From Lutraria lutraria (Eukaryota; Mollusca; Bivalvia; Venerida; Mactridae): 64,000 nucleotides of DNA. The stretch spans positions 46,688,441 through 46,752,440 of the forward strand of contig OZ026833.1 in assembly GCA_964023205.1 (NCBI GenBank), in the 5' to 3' direction. The position numbers and the translations under genes are program-made. Positions 26,901 to 36,459 of this stretch are shown piece after piece. Position 1 is the first letter of the stretch. Every line of letters begins with the position of its first letter. Below the pieces are notes generated by a model. That model searched no databases. It worked only from the letters and a program-made list of their open reading frames with translations, and had not been told where the DNA came from.

Positions 26901-27601
26901 CTACAGACTTGTAAGTACAATGTAAATATTTTTAGACATATGTTTGATAATGAGTATGCCAATAGTGATCCTTCTTTTGATATATACAAATATACTTTTG
27001 GTGCAATAATGAAGAAGAACGCATACAAGTAAAACCCAATGTTTTCTACATCCAACCACATAGGCAGTTGCGTGTCTGTACGTTAATAAGTTGTTTGTCC
27101 TTGTCCGGGCTGTAACTCCCTTATGCATTCACACTTTTTAAAATAACTTGACATAATTGTTAACCACCATGAGACGATGTGCACTGCGCAAGATCCAGAT
27201 CACTAGCTCAAAGGTCAAGGTCACACTTAGAGGTCAAACGTCAAAAATGAGCATTATAGACCCTGTCCGGGGTGTATATCCCTTATGCATTGACATGACA
27301 TGGTGTGTCATGAACATCACCCATACTTGTAGTTCAAACGTCAAGTTGTCTAAACAGCGGGCTGAAAAGAAGTTAGTTAAATAATTTTCAGTTTAATATA
27401 TTATATAATACTATGTGGCCGATTTGTAACATTTGATTCCAGAGGGATGTTTTATAATATGGATTAATAAGAAATAATAAAAAGTTCCGTACAAGCCTCT
27501 TCAAACTGTGAGAACTGTTCAAAGCCAATCATGCGTTTTCGACCATCACGATCGTTCGTCACGGTGAACACCTTTCCATTTTTATCGCCACCTTCAGCCA
27601 T
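13837..27601 (-). CDS. Gene A: IRG GTPase with three N-terminal ubiquitin-fold (CIDE-N-like) modules
   Basis: Nine coding exons on the minus strand: 27601-27493, 24483-24349, 23411-23301, 22950-22807, 17254-17144, 16793-16650, 16073-16035, 15622-15581 and 14951-13837. All eight introns are GT-AG and phase 1. Rejoined, the exons give one uninterrupted frame of about 649 residues. Order: module 1 (exons 1-2), module 2 (3-4), module 3 (5-6), a short acidic/Gln- and Ser-rich linker (7-8), then the GTPase exon. The start is the ATG at 27601 (MAEGGDKNG), 13 nt after a strong acceptor (TTTATTTTAG), so an upstream noncoding exon is likely but was not found. By IRG family knowledge the GTPase assembles on membranes in cell-autonomous immunity. 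The modules probably mediate homotypic interaction; that part is inference. No signal peptide is seen, so the protein is likely cytosolic. Confidence 0.8.
15581..16073 (-). CDS. Gene A exons 7-8: linker between modules and GTPase
   Basis: Exon 7 (16073-16035, 39 nt) encodes VIDDDLQQQPSD. Exon 8 (15622-15581, 42 nt) encodes SSRSKPEIGTLTT. Both begin with two bases and end with one, fitting the phase-1 pattern, and both have clear AG acceptors and GTAA donors. The peptide is acidic then Ser/Thr-rich, without predicted structure: a flexible tether. Both microexons are conserved in gene B (39970-39932 and 39518-39477), with one Lys-to-Thr change. Confidence 0.75.
16230..16560. repeat. Dispersed intronic repeat with terminal palindrome (unit A)
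   Basis: About 320 bp of a noncoding repeat with the wording GACCTAGTTTTTGACC, ACATTCTGAC and AAGTTT. It then has ACGACGCACGACGCCGGACG and ends in the palindrome AGCTCATCATGAGCACATG followed by TGAGCTAAA. A 3' hairpin followed by CTAA recalls nonautonomous Helitrons (hairpin then CTRR), but the TC 5' end was not identified. It lies in intron 6 and is shared by unit B (about 40120-40458). Confidence 0.4.
16650..17254 (-). CDS. Gene A exons 5-6: ubiquitin-fold module 3
   Basis: Exon 5 (17254-17144) encodes DAVDENETIVKTFLVTDEQ and continues to FADFEKE. Exon 6 (16793-16650) continues CKSRFGYESDD, with FTSENKHIEIGEDSF and GTKIFITPKLYSGS. Together they form one ~85-residue module: a beta hairpin (KTFLVT), a helix (FADFEKECKSRF) and a two-strand end with an acidic E-x-G-E-D-x-F turn. 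The CIDE-N domain has a comparable order, with its acidic DGTxVD turn and following F-x-x-L. The exon pair sits in a ~1.1-kb cassette that also occurs around exons 3-4. Confidence 0.7.
18180..19075 (-). mobile_element. LINE C-terminal relic (unit A)
   Basis: Minus-strand fragments encode the C-terminal part of a non-LTR retrotransposon. LPILNYGSEVW is followed, after a deletion of about 90 bp, by DNHNHNSWALKVKD, RLRVSAHRLEMETC, the Cys-rich tail C-x2-C with EDEFHFLLECQLY, and finally ALMTSDNSIQLRNLSMYI before a stop. Several frameshifts and stops break it. It lies in intron 4 in the gene's own orientation and is shared with unit B. The same family appears at 42.2-43.1 kb and, on the other strand, at 24.5 and 59.2 kb. 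Confidence 0.8.
21525..21680. repeat. Degenerate tandem repeat (unit A)
   Basis: CATCAGTAAGAATGTTATAATG and close variants occur three times at about 35-45 bp spacing, separated by TATATA-rich linkers. The array is conserved in unit B (about 47735-47870). Confidence 0.6.
21790..22393. mobile_element. Inverted-repeat DNA element (unit A)
   Basis: The element is bounded by CTGTAGAAC and GTTCTACAG inside TA-rich flanks. Its interior is rich in CGCGAAT/ATTCGCG words, repeated in inverted form (CGCGAATTCATAAAT near both ends), and has no transposase frame. It looks like a TA-targeted MITE of about 604 bp. It lies in intron 4 and is shared with unit B (47996-48598), so it predates the duplication. 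Confidence 0.65.
22807..23411 (-). CDS. Gene A exons 3-4: ubiquitin-fold module 2
   Basis: Exon 3 (23411-23301) encodes AADEKETTVKTFLVTDEQ and continues to FADFEKD. Exon 4 (22950-22807) encodes CKSRFGYESDDVIAF, SENERIQIGEDSFRTLASG and GLITSKLYSGS. Lengths (111 and 144 nt) and phases equal those of exons 5-6, and flanking intron sequence is homologous, so modules 2 and 3 arose by cassette duplication. Exon 4 has drifted from exon 6 (Thr-to-Ile, Tyr-to-Leu and Phe-to-Leu changes) but keeps the frame and both splice sites. Confidence 0.7.
24349..24483 (-). CDS. Gene A exon 2: second half of module 1
   Basis: 135 nt, phase 1 at both ends. It encodes KQRFGYSEDKQVIFETDDEE followed by RTEVDKSAFAHLENKSKLRI. 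The acidic TDDEERTEVD turn followed by F-x-x-L and K-L-x-I is the part most reminiscent of CIDE-N domains. The donor is GTAAG. The acceptor (TTTAAG) has a weak pyrimidine tract because a LINE begins within a few bases upstream in the intron; splicing strength is therefore uncertain. Confidence 0.65.
24488..26757 (+). mobile_element. APE-type LINE, internally deleted (unit A)
   Basis: Endonuclease pieces (SLNIEGLKNK, DIISVQETW, LLLCGDFNAR) are followed after an internal deletion by reverse transcriptase pieces: IIPFHKKGN, AFIDLQK, GLRHGCTLSPILFSLF and MFADDM. The end carries VLLYGSELWG-like sequence and a Cys-rich tail with EDEFHLILICALY. Stops and frameshifts make it inactive. The 3' end is GGCCTTATATAACG then AATAAAG and an ATTGAATTGAAT tail. 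It is antisense to gene A in intron 1, and its 5' edge touches the exon 2 acceptor. Clade not assigned. Confidence 0.85.
27085..27350. repeat. Dispersed repeat with two ~157-bp units (unit A)
   Basis: TGTCCGGGCTGTAACTCCC and TATGCATT recur about 157 bp later as TGTCCGGGGTGTATATCCC and TATGCATT. Between them lies CTCAAAGGTCAAGGTCACAC. It is noncoding; the short open frame across it is conserved only as repeat. It is shared with unit B near 61760-62030. Confidence 0.6.
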
Positions 27602-27614
27602 ATTTAGACGAGGC
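27493..27614 (-). CDS. Gene A exon 1: start codon and first half of module 1
   Basis: ATG at 27601. It encodes MAEGGDKNGKVFTVTNDRD, then FEQFSQFEEA, and ends in T before the donor GTACGG, which joins exon 2 as a Cys codon. Upstream, 27602-27614 is a short 5' UTR piece after a strong acceptor (TATTTTTATTTTAG). The 36 codons match exons 3 and 5 in position of the hairpin (K-x-F-x-V-T) and helix (F-x-x-F-E-x-x-C). Exon 1 is therefore a module half-exon that also carries the start. Confidence 0.7.
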
Positions 27615-29166
27615 CTAAAATAAAAATATACTCGCTTTAAACCATATACTAGTATGGGAAGTAAATGTATGATTTTTGTAAATACAATTATAATATTTAT
27701 AATATTGATGTTTCTGATTTGATTGATTTTTTAATATTTTTTTGTGCCAAGCTTTTAGCCCAACAATTCTACATCAATTAATTAGTCTGTGCCCAGGATA
27801 TTTTCTCTGTAGTGTGGTTAATACGAGACGTCGTTTGGACTACATGGTTTATCATTATCATAAGCTAATTCATCTTAAGATCACATGACCATAAAATCGG
27901 AACATCTGATGTAGATTAACGCTACACGATACAATGAAAAGAAATTGATCTAAAACGAGCTATACACAGTTTATGTCCCATCGGGCTCTCGCTAACTTCA
28001 CGTTTTAGAATTGACATTGCGAAAACATACGTGCTCAATTAATCGTATTGAAATATTTGCAAACGTACTTGACTCAACGGGGAAAATGGCCGATTTGGAA
28101 ATCGAGTTCAAGATTTTAGGTTGATGGAAATCTCAACCTAAACCATCACAGTTGTTCGCATGCAATGGCTATGGATGACTATGCTACAGTTGATCTTGGA
28201 GAGAGTTGTGCAATATATGCGTTGAACGTAATTAACAGACAGGATTGTTGCGGTAATAATATTTGATTCATATACGTATTCGCAGTACGGACTAATTGTG
28301 AATTAAATTTCTGTCATGACATATTAATGAATTTATTTGAAACCCAAATGCACAATTCTTTTGGATGAAGTACTATAAGAACATTTAATTTAAAAGCGCC
28401 TTCGTGTTTACCACTATTTGCCATTACAATTCATTTTAAAAATAGGTATTTTTCTTAATATTAAGAACATACATTTTAACACACGAAACATTTCACAGAT
28501 GACTTTAAACGCAGAAATATTTTTAAAAAACCAACTCAACAACAAACCTTGTCAAAAATACATGTATTTTGTAAAATGCATTGAATATTCAATTTGACCA
28601 ACCATTAATCAAAGCGACTGGAATTCAAGTAAGCTGTAGATTCGTTCCAATATTATACTTATTTATTATTTACCTATTTGTTTGTGTGCTAGAATCTCGT
28701 TATATGAAAATAGTAAACGTCGACAATGAACCGTTAACAATATGTGAACTAGAAGTGTACGGTAACTTAAACTTGCTTGTATGTTGACACAAATTCATTC
28801 AAATTTTTTTTCGACTGAATTAAAAAAGCCAAAAGGCTAGGTTCACTAACCATGGATATAAGACCCAACATTTTGATGAAAATAAATTCACTACAAAATG
28901 TTTGTTTTCCTGTTTTGTGGTTAACTTCCATCCTTAAACTTTCTAAGATACAAAATGTTTTAGTCGTTGGTACAAATTATCAATGCCTATTGTTTAATGC
29001 AACGACCCCTTGACTCATCACAATAGCGCAAATTCACACAATTATACATTTCAAATTGAAAAAAATATATTAGGCCAGCCAAGCCCCGCAAAAATAATTT
29101 GCAACAACGATAAGTATCATTCTTCAAATGCGATAAATAGAGAACCTTTAATGAGATTTTGACACA
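27615..29166. promoter_or_regulatory. Putative promoter-side region of gene A
   Basis: The 1.55 kb upstream of exon 1 is well conserved with unit B (62451-64000). It contains a 15-bp inverted repeat (GGTTTAGGTTGAGAT near 28130, with CATCAACCTAAAATC), but no unambiguous TATA box or first exon. A donor-like GTACGT near 28068 exists in A but is changed in B. The start site is not located. A fucolectin-domain relic lies at its far end. Confidence 0.3.
28693..28787 (+). pseudogene. Fucolectin (F5/8 type C-like) terminal exon relic, unit A
   Basis: After a good acceptor (TTTGTGTGCTAG), the frame SRYMKIVNVDNEPLTICELE then VYG ends in a stop. This resembles the C-terminal strand of fucolectin/tachylectin-4-type domains (RYVxI...LTLCEVEVYG). 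The possible preceding exon (about 28590-28629, donor GTAAGC) ends in a phase that does not fit, and the rest of the domain is absent. It is most likely a remnant of a lectin gene. It is shared with unit B (63542-63618), where the last residues are cut by an earlier stop. Confidence 0.5.
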
Positions 29167-32100
29167 GGGCCAATTTTGGCCCCCAGTGAACTTACCCCTT
29201 TGAGTAAAATAACTGCCATGCAATGAGGATACGCACAACGAAAATTTAAGCATGCTCATGAACCTAACATTCAATAGCTTAAGCTTTACCAAGACCATGA
29301 CCGACTTTGTTATGAATTCAAAGAGTGAAATATGAACTCTTTATAGTCATGCCTGTTTATACAAATCCTGATCCTCATTCCTGATCCTGTTCTGAACCAA
29401 TGGTGTAAATCAAAAAGAGCCAATGGTACATGAAAGTCATATTTAATTACATACATGTATATCCATTTGAACTTATTAATAAATGAATATTTCTTTGGAA
29501 AGTGTTTTGGAGTGTTTGAATTTGTTAAATAATCGTTTTCGATAATTGTCACGCAGGTGTCCAAGGTTGTAACATGCAACATATACATGCGTATACATAT
29601 GTCACTAAAATTCGTGGGGATTTTATTATGTGTACAAGCCTATCAACAAAATACACAAAATTAAAACGCCAACAAAAAGTAGGAAAACCACGGTAATCTT
29701 ACAAAACATTTGCTGAGAATGCTGGAAACGTTGACGAAGGTGTTATTCCATACATTGATTGTATTTGTTTTACCGAAACAGTACATGTTAGAACTTAGAA
29801 GACAATGCATTTTAGCCGTTAAAATGCTGAAAACACAAAATGCTTTTGACATCATTTTTGCGCATTTAGTTATTATTTATACAACAACTAAAGCGTACCT
29901 TCTATACATTCTTCTAGTAATTTTACCTAGAATATTACATTAACATTCCTAAGAACGTTTTCTTGGTAATTAAAGTCGAAATTTACATTTTTGGCTGATG
30001 AAAATGAACAAAGTGCATCTCTTAATTCAATACGTGTTTTGCTTTGTTACGCAGCAATTTTTTGTTGCTTCAGGTAAAAGTGTAGTAAACATTAATTAAA
30101 TGCATTATCATGACTATTAGCAAGGCAAAGCAGTCTTAACAGTTTGCACGGCAGATATAACGAAACATAGAAATTACTAATTATAAAAAATATATCGTGT
30201 AAATGTAACAAATTACTTTGTTCACAGAAAATGCAGACTAATGGAATTCCTATTTTTTTTTCGACTATCGTAAATACAAGATACCCAGCCAGCATAGGTA
30301 TATCGGATATTGAACGGCATATCGGCATAATGTCTGATATCTATCCTTGATTGAAGGATGATTATTTTTAAACCAAATTTCGTAAACTAGTTGATAAAGT
30401 CTAAAAGAGAAATGCATTTTATGATAGTAAGAATATATATGTTAGTGTTTGACGTTTAATAATAAAAAAAAAATCGCTGACGGTCCGATCGCGGTCCGAT
30501 ATCGAGGTAAACTAAATTCGTTTAAACACGTGATAACTTCGTTCGATTTGTATTGATCTGTAGCTAACCGATCAGCGCGAGAATGAAACAAAGTACTTCA
30601 GTCTGCGGATTTACTTTACTCCAGGTAAAAACTGTTAAATAATATCATGTTCAATGTAGAATATTTTCTGAAATTCAATTTTTACACCAAGACTAAAACT
30701 GGCGCCTGCACATGATAAATTAGATATTTATTTGTATTTGTAATGAGTTTTCGCGATAAAGTTGTAAACAAACAAGTGATCAAATTTCATTTTAAACTTT
30801 GTTAGGCTTGTTTATTCAGTGAAATATTTTATATCAAGAGTTAGGCTCGCATTTTACTTGTTTTTATTTGAAGTGTACCTATAATAACAGCTATATTGGT
30901 TGAAATTCGATTTTTTTATGCATTGAAATTTGAAAATGGGTTCTTTTCTTACAGGCCAGCTATTTCTCCAATGTTGGTGGCTCACTATCAAAAAAACCGT
31001 GAAATAGGGGATATTGAAAGAAGTTGCCCATAACAGACTGGCTATTGAGTTAAATTGGTCTAGGGCGAATGAAGGGATCTTGGATGTCATGACTTGTTGC
31101 TCGCTGAAATTTGGTTCATCTATTCTTTGTAAGATTCAAGAGTGCTAATTTAACAGTTTATATGAAGTTAATGACTACTGTGTGCAAAGTTTTTTGCATC
31201 AATTATTCTAATCAGTTGTTTGGGCTTGGGTAGTAAGAAAGCTTATATTGATGCAGTCCCGGATCAATTTCTTGGGTCAAACTCACCATTACTGATTGTC
31301 CTCATGGAAAGTTTCCCCAGTTAAGGACAGGGTGTTTCTCTTTTCATTAGGAAGAGACCTTAGCCTGTTGTCGAAAGAATTATCCCTAAAATTGCTGATT
31401 TGGGAATCAAAAAGCTTGTGTAAGATTGAAGTTTTGCGTAAACAGTATGGTTTTACTGACTATTTTAATTGGGAAGGGGCCTTTAAAAGGTCTCCGCTAA
31501 TGATGCCAGCTATTACAGCTAGCAATATCATTTTGGTAGTCATACTGCATAAAACAGTAATACTTTAATTAACAATTTTCTATACATGCAAGATGTGATG
31601 GCCATGTATATTGTTTATGTTTCAGGATCAGTAAATTATTATTATTATATCATATTTATATAGCCCTTTTTTCATGTAATTACACGTTCAAAGGTGCTGT
31701 ACAATCACGATTACGACATGGTTAAAACAATATGTAATAAATACAAACATGTTAGTCACAAATGATATGGCTAAAATATATACAACTATTGACAAATTTA
31801 TAAGTCAACAAATCCACCATTAATTCATGCAGACAAGTAATGTACACAATAATTCTAAAATGATCCAAGTCCGGTTGACTTCGTAAGCTGAAGTAAAGAG
31901 AAACTTCCAATAGACCAACACACATGATATTGAGTTCCTAATGAATGATTTGGCTTCGAAACGCTTTTTACTGGGGTGGAGGGATAAAGATCCCAGTTGG
32001 ACCATCAGACCTAAGTAGTTGTCACGAATATACATCATAATTGTGCAACAGTTTTAACTGACCTGTAAAAACTTTGAGTTTATTCAGTCTCAGTGATGGA

Positions 32101-32328
32101 CATTTTTATATTCAGATATTAATTCAGCCTATTCTTACATAAATAGCCAACAGTGTATGTCCCTAGTTGGCTGAGAACTTGTTCCCATTTTTTCTAATAT
32201 GTGTACCCTAGAATGATCACTTAAAGGACTGTTTATCACTCCTTATCCATGTATCATTCCCGTTTTTAAATTATAGATATCTACTACTTTTATTTCACAC
32301 ATTCTTTAATATTTTGCTTGATAATTCA

Positions 32329-32698
32329 GCAGTGCGTTCAGTTGAAGAAAACGTTACAAAACGGTTGCAAACAGACGCTTACGTTTTTAACTGAACGGAC
32401 TGTTTGCGGAAACCGTTTACAAACGTTTGCAAACACAAAAAATAGTTTGTGTGCGAAGAAAACGGAATGGGCGAGGTGTAAAACGCAGATCCGCGGATCC
32501 AGATCCGGATTCAAAGATAGAATATACAGGGGAATAAAAGGGGTGTTACGCATCCAATTTTTAGACCAATTTAGTGCCGAATTAAATCCGCGTTTTACAA
32601 CTAGCCGGACGCCATCGTGAAACATTAAAATCGTTCAGTTAGACTGTTTCTGTTACAAATCGTTTGCGGCAAACGTTTTCCTTTACTGAACTCACTGC
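32329..32698. mobile_element. Inverted-repeat element (~370 bp)
   Basis: Ends GCAGTGCGTTCAGT and ACTGAACTCACTGC are inverted, extended by AAAACGTT/AACGTTTT. The interior repeats CGTTTGC/GCAAACG words in both orientations and includes the palindrome ATCCGCGGAT. There is no transposase frame. It is probably a nonautonomous DNA transposon; no clear target duplication is seen. Confidence 0.65.
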
Positions 32699-32859
32699 AG
32701 GCAATGACCTTTGAGACAACATTAGTAATATAGTATTGTGTTTGTGTACATAAGTAGACCTGACATGCCTGGAATTTCATACCAACACAGAATTTTATAA
32801 TTTGTGTAAATTATATTATAAAAAGGCAAAAAATGTATATATTTAGTTAATGAGAAATA

Positions 32860-33230
32860 GTCCGAACAAATTTGCCCAATGTATAATCGTTATAAAATGG
32901 GGCTATAACTCAGTGGAAATTTATCCAAACATAACATGGTTTCAACATGCACAACTAGGCTTACTTCTTATCACTTCTGTAAAGTTTCATTGAACTACTG
33001 TCAGTAGTTGAATAGAAATAGTCCGGACAAAATTTGACTATTGTACATACTGGCTATAACTAAGTGAAAGGTGATCCAAACGAGCATGCACAACTAGGCG
33101 TACTACTGATCACATCTGTGAAGTTTCATTGAAATCCTGTGAGTAGTTGCTGAGGAATGGTCCAAACATAGTGTGTCTACAGACGCACGGACCGATCGAC
33201 CGACAAGCGTGAATCCAATATAGCCCCAAT
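32860..33230. repeat. Two-unit dispersed tandem repeat
   Basis: Two copies of a ~165-bp unit share GAAATAGTCCG-ACAAA, GGCTATAACT-AGTG, CATGCACAACTAGGC, and GTAAAGTTTCATTGAA or its GTGAAG variant. They end in GACGCACGGACCGATCGACC. This is a noncoding dispersed repeat of the mollusc type; family not named. Confidence 0.6.
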
Positions 33231-33914
33231 ATATTTCATATCTGGGGGTATATTAATTATATCTATGATATCTTACTCATCATCATAATTATTTTAGATA
33301 TTGTTCTGTATTACTAAATTCAAAAAGGTACTGGGCTGTTACGTCGTTACTAGAAGTTTCAGTTCGCAAGATCCAACTAGCAGAGAAAGTTCAAGAAAGC
33401 GTGGAAATATTTATCAGCCATTCAAAAGCCTGAATTATGTTTGTTGTTGTTCGATACATAATCTAAAATTACCGTCTCGAGTGTTGTGTACAAAACTGGG
33501 GAGGTAACTTGTCAGAGCTGTATTTTAACTACTGCGTCGGTTATTCACATAGAAGCTACCATGTGACCATAGGGATCACAATTATTATTTTTAACCGATG
33601 GTTATATTGTCGACTAGTATTCCATTTGTAGCGTTCCATAACCTGACTTTCGAATTCTGCTTGTTAATAGGTTAAGACCCAACGTTAAAGGATACGGACC
33701 AACATTAAACAGACTTTGAGATCTAGACTAACAATAAATGGTTATTTGTCATTTGGGCCGAGCTAAAGGTTTAATGTCTAACAGTCGTAAGTAAAATTAT
33801 GTATACGGCGTAGACAGTAACGAAGTCGACGATTTGTCATTAAAGACAGGACGAAAGCCTTATAGATGACATGCAGTACTTAAGATACTTTAATTTAATA
33901 TCCAGTATTCCTAG

Positions 33915-34345
33915 AAATTGAAAGAAGGCACTAACTCAAGAGGGTATAATATACACACGACAAGAAAGATTATTTGACAAACTATTAAAATCTAAAGAAA
34001 CAAACAAATTACTCTATGAGACACAGCTGAAAACTGAAACTAAAGTAGAAATAAAATGGTCATCAATATTCCCGAATGAGTCATCACATTTGACAAAAGT
34101 ATACTCATAACCAAGAAAACAACTATGGATGGAAAATTAAGTTTTTCAATACAAATACTTAATTAGAATTTTACCAACAAATGAATCATTACATCGATGC
34201 AAGGCAAGATCTCAGAATCAAGTTTATGCTATTTTTGTAACATGCAAGTGGAAGCTTTAGATCATTTGTTTTTTGGGAATGTAATCAAGTGCAAAATTTG
34301 GAAACTTTTTATTACATTACATTTTATTATTAACTGTTACATGTT
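33915..34345 (+). mobile_element. L1/Tx1-like LINE C-terminal relic
   Basis: The frame KKALTQEGIIYTRQERLFDK continues to KWSSIFPNESS. It then has PRKQLWMEN, FQYKYLIRILPTNESLHRCK and, after a frameshift, SSLCYFCNMQVEALDHLFF. This order, with the R-I-L-P-T-N block and a C-x2-C...H zinc-knuckle-like end, is typical of the C-terminus of L1/Tx1-group LINEs. At least two stops and one frameshift show it is dead. It is a different family from the LINEs in the gene introns. Confidence 0.75.
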
Positions 34346-34472
34346 AATCCAGAATTCTTTACAATACTATTGTTGCAGTTGTTATTTATAAAATATAGTT
34401 CGCCTCACCTTTATTGTATAACGTTACTTTGGATACATCTAACAGCTTCGTGTTTTTGCGGTGCTCGTTTTT

Positions 34473-34536
34473 GAGTTATCTGCCCTTGAATGTGATCTTT
34501 GGACTTATATTAGTTCATTTCAAGGGCAGATAATTC
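34473..34536. repeat. Short hairpin element (copy 2) at the duplication junction
   Basis: Inverted ends GAGTTATCTGCCCTTGAA and TTCAAGGGCAGATAATTC bracket about 28 bp. Unit B homology begins with the very next base. Copy 1 is at 5059-5121. Confidence 0.65.
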
Positions 34537-36296
34537 ACAGGTTCTTATGTTCACACAATGGAAAAAAGACATAGTTTGTAAAAGCACTGTAATACTTTTA
34601 TTTTCAATAAATTTAATTGACTTACACAAAGTAATTAGTATTATGAAAATGTTACATATCATCATAGCACATAATGTCAAAAAACAACAAACACAATTTT
34701 ATACATGCTTGACATTAAATGAAAACCAACTGGTATATACAGTAAAACATGAGAACAAAGGCTATCCTTGGGAAAGACAGAATGTGGCTTTCTTGACAAA
34801 TGACCTTTATTCAGAGGTCAGTTTATTCAAGGTAATCATTGATGTTTTTTGGTAGAAAATCCTTTATTCACAGGATGGCCTTTATTTGGAGGTGGCTGCA
34901 AACACAGTTTTGACAGTACATGTACTATACAAAGTTTGATACGGATCACATAATTACTCCGTCCAAAGAATTATTGAAATACCATTTCTAAATATAATGT
35001 ATATTTTATATAAAATTTTCCATTCACTGAAAATACACAAGTACTAAGGATGAGATGTAGCTGACAAAATTACCAAAACAAAGGAATATTTATATCCGAA
35101 TAATCGGCCATTTAGTGTCAAGGGGGTGGTTAAAATATTTTTTTTTGTGGCGAAAATGTTCAATAAGCAAAAAACATTCACAATTCTGAGATACTTATTT
35201 TAAAATCGGGTCATCAATTTCAAATTCTCCCTGTAGTGATATATAGGGAAAACTAGCCCCATCCTGTACCGTCCATGCATTTTACAAAGCCAAATATTTC
35301 AAGGAAGTTGGTAAAAGGAAGGAATATTTCTGTGAAATCAGTTCGAAATCAGAGTAACGATCTCAGAGGATTTTAAAGTTTTCCATATAGTTATATAAGA
35401 AAAACAAACCTTATCATCAACAAAATTTGTGGTTGTTGCATTTTGTTAGTTCACACATGCCAGTCACTAATGAAATTTAAGAACAGAATGGTTTGCAGGT
35501 TACTTGATGACTGGTAAGATACTCAACTTCATAACTTAAGACTGACTGTGCATAGTTATATATGGAAAATCAGTTTTGCTCCTGGTGACCTGTACTGTTG
35601 ACAAACAAAAATATGTGAAAACACTTGGTATAGTTCAATTTTTAGGTAATCAATGTAATTGTATACATGGAAGATCCCATTTGTAAATGTTTAGGTAACA
35701 CGACTACTATTGTCATATCTATAAAATATTATATCACTATCCTCTGTGGAGCACTTGGTAAAACATATTATTAAGATTAGTGAATCATGACTTGAGGACT
35801 GTGTCAGATGTTGGATATCATTTAAAAAAAATATTTTTTCATTTTTAATACAAGTTAGCATTGTATATATCGATAAGAAAAATAATGTTCAAAAGTTTAT
35901 TTTCTAAATTGTTCCGTTAATTTAACAAAAATATAATAACCTCACATGGGTAATTACTAATTAACATTTATATATTATTGTTAATTGGGGAGTAAATATA
36001 TATAAAGTAGAAGCCGGTTTAGGTGTTTAATGTGTATAGTATTTGAAATCACTTCTGTATTCGCGATTTCATGCAATGAAATGTATAAAATACAACAACA
36101 TTCATTTTTTCAGAAATACATCAGAGAACAAAATTAATGCATTTCGTCTTTTCTTTTTCTCTTTTGAAAATATTGTACAAAAACGTACTATTCAGTGTGT
36201 ATACATACATGTAAAAAAACAAACCTATTTCAACCCTATCTCAATGAATAAAATATAAAAAAATAAAAGTATATAATATCCAAAAAGAAAGTGCCA

Positions 36297-36390
36297 TTGA
36301 CTGAGTTCGAACCACCCACATCTGCTTCATTTTGTAAAAATATTGTATGTGTACATGCCACCTTATCCAATACACCATGACTCTGGTTCA
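36297..36390 (-). repeat. tRNA-derived SINE head (unit B only)
   Basis: On the minus strand, a box A-like GTATTGGATAAGGTGG and a box B GGTTCGAACTC are spaced as in tRNA-derived SINEs. The arms do not make a credible mature tRNA. It occupies the place of the 4.1-kb block present in unit A. Confidence 0.35.
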
Positions 36391-36459
36391 CGTGAATGAC
36401 ACTTTACTACGGATTTAAAATGATTTTGGCAATCAATTTACACTGATTTACAGTGGTAT

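Larger units (their letters stand above)
6758..34536. repeat. Tandem duplication, unit A (~27.78 kb)
   Basis: Sequence from 6758 (ACAGGTTCTTATG) recurs from 34537 in the same orientation. Homology can be followed through the 3' flank, all nine exons and most introns of the GTPase gene, and the 5' flank up to 29166, which matches the last base of the window. Indels interrupt it: 8450-12530 is missing from B, while 40996-43088, 47143-47283, ~49.3-57.8 kb and 62040-62200 are extra in B. Old LINE and inverted-repeat insertions are shared at identical positions, so they predate the duplication. Confidence 0.9.
29167..34536. other. Inter-gene stretch at the end of unit A
   Basis: No intact gene. 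It includes a LINE/SINE-like 3' tail on the minus strand near 31640-31730 (GCCCTTTTTTCATG with an ATTATTATTAT end), an inverted-repeat element, a two-unit tandem repeat, an L1/Tx1-like LINE relic, and a hairpin element at the boundary. Around 30950-31570 the plus strand has broken open frames (for example LLIWESKSLCKIEVL) that may be an unrecognised transposon relic. 29167-30900 otherwise shows nothing I can name. Confidence 0.5.

Noticed and set aside
27157..27384. 75-codon frame (repeated at 61830-62066)
   Set aside because: It lies wholly inside a dispersed tandem repeat, and its end differs between units.
27930..27952. GAAA-rich motif resembling an interferon-response element upstream of gene A
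   Set aside because: The spacing is one base short of GAAANNGAAA, and AT-rich DNA gives such matches by chance.
36297..36390. tRNA gene
   Set aside because: Boxes A and B are present, but the acceptor and anticodon arms do not pair. More likely a SINE head.
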